The translations under genes and the position numbers were made by a program. The notes under the pieces were generated by a model. That model was not told the DNA's origin. It saw nothing but the letters and a program-made list of their open reading frames with translations, and did not search any database. A DNA stretch of 5,453 nt from Actinomycetes bacterium. GTDB taxonomy: Bacteria; Actinomycetota; Acidimicrobiia; Acidimicrobiales; RAAP-2. The DNA lies in assembly GCA_021826255.1 (NCBI GenBank), contig JAKBAZ010000091.1, forward strand, positions 1 to 5,453, written 5' to 3'. Positions 1-5,212 of the stretch are shown piece after piece; within the stretch, counting starts at the first letter, position 1, and each line of letters begins with the position of its first letter.

Positions 1-171
1 AGCCACCTGCGCGGTGTAGTAGGCGTCGAGCACCTCGGGCGCGTAGAGGGACGGTTTCCAGGTCCGCGGACTCTGAGTGAAGATCTGGATGCTGGTAGCG
101 CCAATGTCCTCACCGGCGCGAAGAGAGGGCGTCAGGGTGCCCCCGCCGCGAACGTGTGCTCCGATATTCAT
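1..171 (-). CDS. nfo: Endonuclease IV (AP endonuclease), N-terminal part, cut by window edge
   Basis: This encodes the first 57 residues of a deoxyribonuclease IV family enzyme, a metal-dependent TIM-barrel AP endonuclease that nicks DNA 5' of abasic sites in base excision repair. The fragment opens with MNIGAHV, the first barrel strand, and continues with 'GEDIGATSIQIFTQSPRTWKP' (residues 20-40), which matches the family's GA..IQIF...PR.W pattern. The metal-binding His, Asp and Glu residues lie further on and are outside the window, so catalytic competence cannot be judged. The ATG at 171-169 is the natural start because MxIGAHV is the usual N-terminus. There is no Shine-Dalgarno sequence just upstream, and a TAnnnT box lies 8 bases before the ATG, so the mRNA may be leaderless. 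The gene is divergent from the oxidoreductase gene at 232. Family identification is by motif recall and I consider it firm. Confidence 0.9.
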   Translation of the reverse strand, partial: MNIGAHVRGGGTLTPSLRAGEDIGATSIQIFTQSPRTWKPSLYAPEVLDAYYTAQVA

Positions 172-177
172 TACTGT
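172..177 (+). promoter_or_regulatory. Possible -10 box for the oxidoreductase gene
   Basis: TACTGT fits TAnnnT on the plus strand and would give a 5' untranslated leader of roughly 45-50 bases before the ATG at 232. That leader would contain a C5/G5 inverted repeat (189-193 with 198-202, loop GCCG) and the GGAGG ribosome site. The whole divergent intergenic region is only 60 bases, so both promoters must overlap here. No -35 element supports the call. Confidence 0.2.
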
Positions 178-179
178 GA

Positions 180-185
180 AACTTA
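180..185 (-). promoter_or_regulatory. Candidate -10 box for nfo (leaderless arrangement)
   Basis: Read on the minus strand this is TAAGTT, which fits the actinobacterial TAnnnT -10 consensus. Eight bases separate it from the nfo ATG at 171, so transcription would begin at or within a base or two of the start codon. This agrees with the lack of a Shine-Dalgarno sequence. No convincing -35 element is visible: the expected place reads GAGGCT. The call rests on position and a degenerate motif. Confidence 0.35.
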
Positions 186-222
186 GTTCCCCCGCCGGGG
201 GGAGCCTCAGCCACCTCAGCCG

Positions 223-227
223 GGAGG
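223..227 (+). promoter_or_regulatory. Shine-Dalgarno site of the oxidoreductase gene
   Basis: GGAGG lies four bases before the ATG at 232. It is one of the strongest ribosome-binding sites in the window and fixes the start of this gene. The contrast with the SD-less nfo start on the other strand is clear. Confidence 0.75.
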
Positions 228-231
228 AATC

Positions 232-633
232 ATGACCGCCACATTCACCGACGCAGCGCGCGCCATCTTCGAGAAGAACGCTCTGGCCCACGTCGCGAGT
301 CTCGACGAGTCGGGTAACCCCCACGTCACCCCGGTCTGGGTCGAACTCGAGGGCGACGACATCGTCGTCAACACCGCCCTCGGCCGACGTAAGGCGCGCA
401 ACCTCGCGAGTGATCCCCGAGTGGCCGTGTCACTCACCGATCCTGACAACCCGTACGACTGCGTGGCGGTGCGCGGGACGGTCGTGGCGTTCACCACCGA
501 GGGGGCAGACGAGGTCATCGACCGCCTGGCGAAGAAGTACCTCGGGGTCGATTCTTACCCGTACCGGCGCGAGGGCGAAGTGCGGGTCACCGTGCGCATT
601 CGTCCGGATCACATCTCGGTTCAACCGCAGTAG
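232..633 (+). CDS. PPOX-class (pyridoxamine oxidase-like) F420/flavin-dependent oxidoreductase
   Basis: This 133-residue protein belongs to the split-barrel fold shared by pyridoxamine 5'-phosphate oxidases and the F420-dependent FDOR-B enzymes of actinobacteria. Family members are usually cytosolic dimers that bind F420, FMN or haem-like ligands between subunits. Visible marks are 'HVASLDESGNPHVTPVW' (20-36), the first barrel strands; 'GRRKARNLASDPRVAVS' (51-67), whose basic residues normally hold the cofactor phosphate; the 'VAVRGTV' strand (78-84); and 'KKYLGVDSYPYRREGEVRV' (101-119) near the C-terminus, which I associate with the F420-type subgroup. Length is normal and the gene is complete. 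It stands alone, with a strong ribosome site, divergent from nfo and convergent with the ribosomal operon, so context gives no clue to the substrate. True PNPOx activity is unlikely because the protein is shorter than PdxH. The fold is firm; F420 as the cofactor is inferred. Confidence 0.85.
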   Translation: MTATFTDAARAIFEKNALAHVASLDESGNPHVTPVWVELEGDDIVVNTALGRRKARNLASDPRVAVSLTDPDNPYDCVAVRGTVVAFTTEGADEVIDRLAKKYLGVDSYPYRREGEVRVTVRIRPDHISVQPQ

Positions 634-643
634 CGAGTTCTCC

Positions 644-657
644 CGGCGAACACGCCG
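644..657. terminator. Weak hairpin between convergent genes, possible bidirectional terminator
   Basis: CGGCG (644-648) can pair with CGCCG (653-657) across an AACA loop, in the 66-base gap between the plus-strand oxidoreductase stop (633) and the minus-strand operon stop (700). A hairpin in a tail-to-tail gap is where a shared terminator would be expected. However, the stem is only five pairs and no T-run follows on either strand, so it is not a standard intrinsic terminator. Confidence 0.25.
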
Positions 658-699
658 ACGGAGTGATTTCCCGCAGAACCCCGGGCCAGCCGGACTCTC

Positions 700-1125
700 T
701 TAGGAGACGAGGAGGGGAACGCTGTCGTTGCGGTGGCGCACGGAATCGTCGAGTGGCGTCCACACCCGCACGGGCCGCGGAGCCCCTCCGCTCAACACAA
801 GGCCCGCGAGCGCGTGACGCTGCGGCGCAGGGCGCCCGTTCACCAACTCCTCGAGACACTCCCGATCGTCGGGCTCGCCCTCGTAGGCGAGGTCGCTCAG
901 TTGCACCACTCGGCTCGCCGTCACGAGATCTCGCGCGAGGATGCTCAAGGGGTAGTCCGGCGACTCCGTGAGCCAGAGCCCGCACGGATGAGTGCTATCG
1001 ACTCGCGCGCTTAGGGCGAGGGGACCCGGGGCGTCGAGGACCTCGAAGAGGTCGAACACACCGGGTTCACGACCCCACTCCTGCGGCGCGGCGAGGTGCA
1101 CTCGACGACGCCGAAAGACGTTCAC
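700..1125 (-). CDS. Unrecognised 141-residue protein at the operon end
   Basis: I do not recognise this protein. The GTG start at 1125-1123 overlaps the TGA of the DUF2469 gene in a GTGA, so translation is probably coupled to that gene. The reading frame stays open further upstream to an ATG at 1224, but that start would sit inside the DUF2469 gene. The chosen product begins with a basic patch, VNVFRRRRVH, followed by 'EWGREPGVFDLFEVLDAPGPL' residues around 16-36 and a Trp/Pro-containing stretch 'CGLWLTESPDYPLSI'. An acidic segment 'YEGEPDDRECLEELVNG' comes around residues 83-99. I see no membrane helix, signal peptide, zinc motif or nucleotide-binding loop. Most codons end in G or C, like the neighbours, which supports a real coding frame. 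In mycobacteria yraN lies near here, but the YraN nuclease motifs are absent. Gene reality is likely; function is unknown. Confidence 0.6.
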   Translation of the reverse strand: MNVFRRRRVHLAAPQEWGREPGVFDLFEVLDAPGPLALSARVDSTHPCGLWLTESPDYPLSILARDLVTASRVVQLSDLAYEGEPDDRECLEELVNGRPAPQRHALAGLVLSGGAPRPVRVWTPLDDSVRHRNDSVPLLVS

Positions 1126-1421
1126 GGCGCCAAGTCTTCTTTCGGGAGTCGTTCGATGTTCACGTCCCGGAACGTCAGCACACGGACGAGCGGCACGAAA
1201 CGCTGGGCCCGGTACATGTCCCACACCCAGGCGTCGTGGAGAACGAGCTCGATGAGCGTGGGCGAGCCCTGACTCTTCACCTCGACCTCGACGGTATTGG
1301 CGAGGTAGAAACGACGGTCCGTCTCGATCGCGTAGTCGAAGGTGGCTACGACCGCCTTGTACTCCTGGACGAGGGCCAGTTCGAGAGTGGCCTCGTAGTC
1401 GTCGAGCTCTTCTTCGCCCAC
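1122..1421 (-). CDS. DUF2469 family protein
   Basis: This 99-residue protein matches the actinobacterial DUF2469 family, whose mycobacterial member is Rv2901c. Family hallmarks are easy to see: 'YEATLELALVQEYKAVVATF' (9-28), 'ETDRRFYLANTVEVE' (33-47), 'LHDAWVWDMYRAQRFV' (61-76) and 'VRVLTFRDVNIE' (79-90). The biochemical role of the family is not known to me. Its standing position beside rplS and other translation genes suggests, by inference only, a link to translation or RNA metabolism. It starts with GTG at 1421, six bases after the rplS stop, without a clear Shine-Dalgarno sequence, so it probably depends on translation of rplS. Its stop overlaps the start of the next gene. In mycobacteria lepB and rnhB sit between rplS and this gene; neither is present here. 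No signal peptide or membrane segment is evident. Confidence 0.9.
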   Translation of the reverse strand: MGEEELDDYEATLELALVQEYKAVVATFDYAIETDRRFYLANTVEVEVKSQGSPTLIELVLHDAWVWDMYRAQRFVPLVRVLTFRDVNIERLPKEDLAP

Positions 1422-1427
1422 GGGCGA

Positions 1428-1784
1428 CTACGCGCGCTCGGTGACGCGCAACTCCTTGATCTTCGCGGCCTTGCCTCGCAGGTCGCGCAGGTAGTACAAC
1501 TTCGCGCGACGCACGTCACCGCGCGAGACCACTTCCATCTTGGCGATGGTGGGCGCGTGAAGGGGGAAGGTTCGCTCCACGCCGATGCCGAAGGAAATCT
1601 TGCGCACGGTGAAAGTCTCGGAGACCCCCGCACCCTGGCGACGAATGACGGCCCCCTCGAACACCTGAACGCGCTCGCGGTTACCTTCAACGACTCGGAC
1701 GTGGACCTTCAGCGTGTCGCCCGCGCGGAACTCCGGTACGTCCTGGCGCAGGGAGTCACGGTCGATGAGATCGGTGGGGTTCAT
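1428..1784 (-). CDS. rplS: 50S ribosomal protein L19
   Basis: L19 is a component of the large subunit that lies at the 30S-50S interface and contributes to inter-subunit bridges. The 118-residue length is normal. The family pattern is strong: 'FRAGDTLKVHVRVVEGNRER' (19-38), 'VQVFEGAVIRRQGAG' (39-53), 'FTVRKISFGIGVERTFPLH' (58-76) and the C-terminal signature region 'MEVVSRGDVRRAKLYYLRDL' (83-102) followed by the usual GKAAKIKE. The start is ATG at 1784, with the ribosome site AAGGA (1796-1792) seven bases upstream, one of the better sites in the operon. The gene follows trmD after a 33-base gap, the standard bacterial trmD-rplS arrangement, and is followed closely by DUF2469. A high translation rate relative to trmD would fit the stronger ribosome site. 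Confidence 0.97.
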   Translation of the reverse strand: MNPTDLIDRDSLRQDVPEFRAGDTLKVHVRVVEGNRERVQVFEGAVIRRQGAGVSETFTVRKISFGIGVERTFPLHAPTIAKMEVVSRGDVRRAKLYYLRDLRGKAAKIKELRVTERA

Positions 1785-1791
1785 ACTCGCG

Positions 1792-1796
1792 TCCTT
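1792..1796 (-). promoter_or_regulatory. Shine-Dalgarno site of rplS
   Basis: Read on the minus strand this is AAGGA, seven bases before the rplS ATG. It lies in the only gap in the lower half of the operon (1785-1817). This probably lets L19 be translated independently of, and more strongly than, the TrmD enzyme encoded just before it. Confidence 0.65.
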
Positions 1797-1817
1797 CGTC
1801 GTTCCCTTGGGGAAGAC

Positions 1818-2576
1818 TCAGTCTAGTCGGTCCACGCTCGGGGAGTCCACCACCGGCGAGAACTCCCCCACCAGCCTCTCATCCTCGCTCGAGAGTTCCT
1901 CTCGCCGAAGAAGGTCGGGTCGGCGCGACAACGTCGTCCACAGCGACTGGGCCCGACGCCAGCGAGCGATACGACCGTGATCGCCCGACACGAGGACGTC
2001 GGGCACGGGGCGACCACGCCACAGGGCGGGCTTGGTGTAGTGGGGGTACTCCAGCAACCCGGCGGAGAAAGACTCCTCCTCGGTCGACTCGGCGTTACCG
2101 AGGGCTCCGGGGAGAAGTCGCACGACGGCCTCCACCACGCACAGAGCCGCTAGCTCTCCCCCGGCGAGGACGAAGTCGCCGACGGAGATCTCCTCGTCGA
2201 CGAACTCGTCGAGGAATCGTCGATCAAACCCCTCGTAACGCCCGCACACCAGGGTGATCTCCTCCTCACGGGCGAGCTCGCGCGCCCGGGACTGGGTAAA
2301 GGGGCGACCCGACGGGCTGAGAGCCACTACCGGGCCCCGACGTGGCCCGAGGGCCTCCAGGGCTCGAGCGAGAGGCTCGGGACTGAGAACCATCCCGGCA
2401 CCCCCACCGTAAGGGGTATCGTCCACGCTGCGGTGCGGGTCGCTCGCCTGGTCGCGCACGTCGTGAACGTAGAGGTCCCAGAGTCCGCGCTCGCGGGCTC
2501 GACCGAGAACCGATACCGGAGCGTAGCCCCGAACCACCTCGGGAAAGAGGGTGAGGACGTCAACGCGCAGGCTCAC
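1818..2576 (-). CDS. trmD: tRNA (guanine-N1)-methyltransferase
   Basis: TrmD transfers a methyl group from S-adenosylmethionine to N1 of G37 in tRNAs with a G36-G37 sequence, preventing +1 frameshifting. It acts as a dimer with a trefoil-knot SPOUT fold. The 252-residue product shows 'RVDVLTLFPE' at the N-terminus, 'DDTPYGGGAGMV' (52-63), 'LVCGRYEGFDRR' (109-120), the knot segment 'EEISVGDFVLAGGELAA' (128-144), 'LLEYPHYTKPA' (174-184) and 'VPDVLVSGDHGRIARWRR' (191-208). The GTG start at 2576 overlaps the rimM stop (GTGA) and gives the expected N-terminus, with GAGGGG eight bases upstream. The frame is open further upstream, but that stretch is inside rimM and unrelated to TrmD. One oddity: the residue aligned with E. 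coli catalytic Asp169 is Glu168 here, in EEESF where DSF is usual. Otherwise length and motifs are standard. Confidence 0.97.
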   Translation of the reverse strand: MSLRVDVLTLFPEVVRGYAPVSVLGRARERGLWDLYVHDVRDQASDPHRSVDDTPYGGGAGMVLSPEPLARALEALGPRRGPVVALSPSGRPFTQSRARELAREEEITLVCGRYEGFDRRFLDEFVDEEISVGDFVLAGGELAALCVVEAVVRLLPGALGNAESTEEESFSAGLLEYPHYTKPALWRGRPVPDVLVSGDHGRIARWRRAQSLWTTLSRRPDLLRREELSSEDERLVGEFSPVVDSPSVDRLD

Positions 2577-3049
2577 TCGAAGAGCCCCTCGGGTGCTTCC
2601 ACCTCGACACGTTCGTGGGCGACGAGGCTCGTCACGAACCGCAGTGGCACTAACCACCCGGTATCGAGCACGAGCAGATCGCTCGCGGGATTGGCCTCCA
2701 CGTCGACGACGCGACCTCGCTCCACACCCCCTTGATCCACGACGAGACATCCGTAGAGCTGGTCGATCCAGATGACGTCGTCGTCAACATCGAGTCGAGG
2801 GGCTCGTAGGACAACGCCCCGCCAGGTGTCGGCGTCTTCGCGAGTGACGACGTTCTCGAAGCGCACGAGGTAACGCTGCTGGTGCGGGTGGGCCGAGACA
2901 ACGCGAATCTCTCCGCGGTCACTCCGAAGGACGCTGCCCGGCGCTAGACGCTCTCGACGGTCACTCCAAAGGTCGACGATCACGTCCCCTTTGAGCCCGT
3001 GGGCCTTCAAGATGACGCCCACCTCGAGCTCGTCGCTCGGGGTGTCCAC
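2573..3049 (-). CDS. rimM: 16S rRNA processing / ribosome maturation factor RimM
   Basis: RimM binds ribosomal protein S19 and assists late assembly of the 30S head. The 158-residue product has the N-terminal RimM barrel, with 'ELEVGVILKAHGLKGDVIVD' (7-26) matching the family's GxIxxxHGLKGxV pattern and 'RYLVRFENVVTREDADTWRG' (59-78) at its end. The PRC-like C-terminal barrel follows from about residue 95: 'DQLYGCLVVDQGGVERGRVV' (96-115), 'NPASDLLVLD' (120-129) and the closing 'EAPEGLFE'. The start is taken as GTG at 3049, three bases after the khpA stop; the ribosome site is weak, so coupling to khpA is likely. The stop overlaps the trmD start by four bases. The rimM-trmD pair downstream of rpsP and khpA is the classic arrangement, which makes the assignment secure despite low overall conservation of the family. 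Confidence 0.95.
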   Translation of the reverse strand: MDTPSDELEVGVILKAHGLKGDVIVDLWSDRRERLAPGSVLRSDRGEIRVVSAHPHQQRYLVRFENVVTREDADTWRGVVLRAPRLDVDDDVIWIDQLYGCLVVDQGGVERGRVVDVEANPASDLLVLDTGWLVPLRFVTSLVAHERVEVEAPEGLFE

Positions 3050-3052
3050 GAC

Positions 3053-3367
3053 CTAGTCGAGGATGTCGACCGAGGTCGTCACCCCGTCGCGGGCACCCGC
3101 GGCGGCGACGAGGCTCCGTAGCGCCTGTGCGGTGCGGCCCCGTCGTCCGATGAGTCGACCCATGTCGTCCTTGTCCACCGAGAGCGACAAGACCACCTTG
3201 CCACCGCGTTCGCTCACGTCCACGCTCACCGCATCCGGCGAGTCGGCCAGGGCTCGGGCCAGGTACGTCAGGGCCGCCTGCGCCGTCGGGGCGAGATCCC
3301 GTGACTCCGCAACGGGGGACTCGTCGAGGGTGTTCACGTCTCCCTCGACGTAGTCGAAGGCGCTCAT
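3053..3367 (-). CDS. khpA: KH-domain RNA-binding protein KhpA (YlqC family)
   Basis: KhpA is a small cytosolic RNA-binding protein made mostly of a single type II KH domain; in Gram-positives it often partners KhpB and affects cell division and RNA metabolism. In this 104-residue protein the KH domain runs from about residue 30 to the end, with the RNA-binding loop 'LIGRRGRTAQALR' (72-84; G74 and G77 form the GxxG) and a C-terminal 'AAGARDGVTTSVDILD'. Residues 1-27 form an acidic extension (GDVNTLDESPVAESRD) that the usual 75-80 residue form lacks. The ATG at 3367 overlaps the rpsP TGA (ATGA), with GAAGG four bases upstream. An upstream in-frame ATG at 3406 would lie within rpsP and is not needed. 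It sits between rpsP and rimM, as in mycobacteria. Confidence 0.93.
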   Translation of the reverse strand: MSAFDYVEGDVNTLDESPVAESRDLAPTAQAALTYLARALADSPDAVSVDVSERGGKVVLSLSVDKDDMGRLIGRRGRTAQALRSLVAAAGARDGVTTSVDILD

Positions 3368-3648
3368 TGGGCCTTCGACGCGGCGAAGGCGTCCAGCGCC
3401 CCGCACGTCTTCAACAGCTTCGCCACGCGCTCGGTGGGCTGCGCGCCGTTCTTCAACCAGGCCACGGCCCGGTCGTTGTCAATCGAGATCACCGTGTCGG
3501 GCTGAGCCTGGGAGATACCCCGGGGCTGGTAGGTCCCGAGCACTTCGAGCACGGCCGAGGTCCGCGGACGGCTCGCCTCAATCGCCACCACGCGATAACT
3601 GGGCTGCTTCTTCTTGCCCATTCTCTCCAAACGAAGTTTTACGGCCAC
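3364..3648 (-). CDS. rpsP: 30S ribosomal protein S16
   Basis: S16 is an early-binding small-subunit protein of the 30S body. The 94-residue product begins with the family signature 'AVKLRLERMGKKKQPSYRVV' (2-21), then 'LEVLGTYQPRG' (34-44) and 'DRAVAWLKNGAQPTERVAKL' (59-78). The segment between them, 'QPRGISQAQPDTVISID', replaces the more usual YxPL stretch but keeps the spacing. The start is GTG at 3648: it gives the conserved N-terminus and an in-frame TGA lies just upstream (3657-3655). The ribosome site GGAAGG (3665-3660) is eleven bases away, slightly long. It follows ffh after 70 bases, the widest gap in the operon, and overlaps khpA by four bases. A local promoter or post-transcriptional control point is possible in that gap. 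Confidence 0.97.
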   Translation of the reverse strand: MAVKLRLERMGKKKQPSYRVVAIEASRPRTSAVLEVLGTYQPRGISQAQPDTVISIDNDRAVAWLKNGAQPTERVAKLLKTCGALDAFAASKAQ

Positions 3649-3718
3649 GTCGTGTCATTCCTTCCAGAATCTGGTTACCGGCGTCCGAGTCGTCGATGCG
3701 GCACCCGAGCGCTCTAGT
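3649..3718 (-). promoter_or_regulatory. ffh-rpsP intergenic region with two small palindromes
   Basis: This is the only gap above 35 bases within the operon. On the minus strand it contains GAGCGCTC (3714-3707) just after the ffh stop, then CCAGATTCTGG (3674-3664), an 11-base inverted repeat with a single central base that touches the GGAAGG ribosome site of rpsP. A poor promoter-like pair, TCGACG then CAGATT with a 17-base spacer, is also present. None is convincing alone. The region is the most plausible place for a secondary promoter or control of ribosomal protein output relative to Ffh. Confidence 0.3.
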
Positions 3719-5203
3719 CTAGCGCCCCTTGGGTGGGGTGACCCGTCCACCCTTCTTCTTCTTGCCCCGCGGCCCTCCCGCCGGGGGACGAGGCCCACTG
3801 GCCATACCCTGGGCCAGGGCTTCGAATCCTTCGGGCAGTTCGGCCCCCCGCGACGCCTGGGCGGCCGCCATGCGCTGGGCGACTTTGTTCAAACCTCCGG
3901 GCAGTTGGGGCATCGAACCGCGTCCCATCTGCTTCATCATCTTCTTCATCTGGTCGAACTGCTTGAGCAACTGATTCACCGCACTCACGCTCGAGCCCGA
4001 TCCTCGCGCGATGCGGGAGCGACGCGAGCCGTCGATGATGACCGGATTCGCCCGTTCCTCCCTCGTCATCGAGTGAATGATCGCCTCGACCCGGGTGATC
4101 TGGGAGTCGTCAATCGACGACGCGGCCTGGCGCATCTCCTTGTTCACTCCCGGCAAGAGGCGCATGATGCCGCCCAAGGAGCCCATCTTCTTGACCTGGT
4201 TCAACTGGTCGAGGAAGTCGTCCAACGTGAACGCCCCGGTCATCATGCGCTGAGCCGCGTCGAGAGTCGTCGCCGGGTCGAGAGTTCGCTCAGCCTGTTC
4301 AATCAGACTCAGGACGTCGCCCATCCCGAGGATGCGCCCGGCCATGCGGTCGGGGTGGAAGAGATCGAAGTCGGAGATCTTCTCACCACTCGAGGCGAAG
4401 ACCACCGGGCGGCCCACGACACCCCTCGCCGAGAGCACCGCTCCCCCGCGCGCGTCGTAGTCGAGCTTGGTCACGATAATCCCCGACAGGGAGAGCGAGT
4501 CGTGGAAGGCCTTCGCGGTGTGGACCGCGTCTTGGCCGGTGACGGCGTCGATCACGAGGAAGGTGTAGTGCGGAGACGTCGCCTGAGAGACGCTACGCAC
4601 CTCGGCCATGAGCGCCTCGTCGATGGCCAGACGTCCCGCGGTGTCGATGATGACGACGTCGCGACCCAGGCGCCGAGCGCGATCGACTCCTTCGCGAGCC
4701 ACAGCAACGGGATCGAGGGGTTCGGAGAACACCTCGACGCCAATCTGGCTTCCGAGCACGCGAAGCTGTTCCACCGCGGCCGGGCGCTGTAGGTCGGCTC
4801 CAACGAGGAGCGGTTGACGACCCTGGGACTTGAACCACTGGGCCAACTTGGCGGCCGTCGTCGTCTTACCCGCGCCCTGGAGTCCGGCCAACAACACCAC
4901 CGTGGGTGGCTGGGGCGCGTAGGTGACCTTGAGCGACGAGCCCCCGAGAACTTCGATCAACTGCTCGTGGACGGCCTTGATGACGTGCTGACCCGGAGTG
5001 AGGCTCGCCAGAACGTTCTCCCCGGCGACGCGCTCGCGAACCGCCGCGACGAAAGCTCGCACCACCGAGAGTTCGACGTCGGCCTCGAGGAGGGCGGTGC
5101 GAACGTCCGCGAGCGCCTCGTCGAGATCGGCGTCGGAGAGTCGACCCTTCGAGCGAAGTGACGCCCCCACCTTCTCCAGGCGGGCGCTCAGTGAATCAAA
5201 CAT
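3719..5203 (-). CDS. ffh: Signal recognition particle GTPase Ffh (SRP54)
   Basis: Ffh binds the SRP RNA and hydrophobic signal sequences emerging from the ribosome, then docks with FtsY at the membrane in a GTP-dependent complex. The 494-residue product has the N domain (1 to about 95), with 'DVRTALLEADVELSVVRAF' at 33-51. The GTPase domain carries 'GLQGAGKTT' (107-115, P-loop), 'DLQRP' (137-141), 'DTAGR' (187-191), 'TKLD' (245-248) and 'FASSGEK' (269-275). The 'LFHPDRMAGRILGMGDV' linker (281-297) leads to the Met-rich M domain with 'FLDQLNQVKKMGSLGGIM' (330-347) and the RNA-binding 'GSRRSRIARGSGSSV' (392-406). A Gly/Pro/Lys-rich tail follows (about 468-494). ATG at 5203 gives the standard 'MFDSLSARL' start; the ribosome site is weak and ftsY ends nine bases before, suggesting coupling. 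The gene is complete, with a normal length for actinobacteria. Confidence 0.98.
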   Translation of the reverse strand: MFDSLSARLEKVGASLRSKGRLSDADLDEALADVRTALLEADVELSVVRAFVAAVRERVAGENVLASLTPGQHVIKAVHEQLIEVLGGSSLKVTYAPQPPTVVLLAGLQGAGKTTTAAKLAQWFKSQGRQPLLVGADLQRPAAVEQLRVLGSQIGVEVFSEPLDPVAVAREGVDRARRLGRDVVIIDTAGRLAIDEALMAEVRSVSQATSPHYTFLVIDAVTGQDAVHTAKAFHDSLSLSGIIVTKLDYDARGGAVLSARGVVGRPVVFASSGEKISDFDLFHPDRMAGRILGMGDVLSLIEQAERTLDPATTLDAAQRMMTGAFTLDDFLDQLNQVKKMGSLGGIMRLLPGVNKEMRQAASSIDDSQITRVEAIIHSMTREERANPVIIDGSRRSRIARGSGSSVSAVNQLLKQFDQMKKMMKQMGRGSMPQLPGGLNKVAQRMAAAQASRGAELPEGFEALAQGMASGPRPPAGGPRGKKKKGGRVTPPKGR

Positions 5204-5212
5204 TCGCTCAGG

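Noticed and set aside
189..202. C5/G5 inverted repeat upstream of the oxidoreductase gene
   Set aside because: A simple homopolymer pairing in a GC-rich intergenic region; it could fold, but nothing links it to a known riboswitch or operator.
1126..1224. Upstream in-frame extension of the unknown 141-residue gene
   Set aside because: It overlaps the conserved C-terminal part of DUF2469 and its Arg/Pro-rich translation looks like a frame shadow; the GTGA junction gives a natural start.
1802..1814. TTCCC-TTG-GGGAA hairpin between trmD and rplS
   Set aside because: Five pairs with a three-base loop and no T-run; too weak for a terminator or attenuator, and rplS is expected to be transcribed through.
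1236..1826. Plus-strand open frame (about 196 codons) antisense to rplS and DUF2469
   Set aside because: It mirrors two secure genes frame for frame, has no plausible ribosome site and shows no family features.
2577..2750. Upstream in-frame extension of trmD
   Set aside because: The extra 58 residues are Arg-rich and lie wholly within rimM; TrmD proteins begin at the RVDVLTLFPE segment, reached from the GTG at 2576.
3614..4792. Long plus-strand open frame (about 390 codons) antisense to ffh and the rpsP gap
   Set aside because: It lies opposite a textbook ffh, its translation is rich in His, Arg and Leu with no recognisable domain, and such antisense frames are common in GC-rich genes because stops are rare in the mirrored frame.
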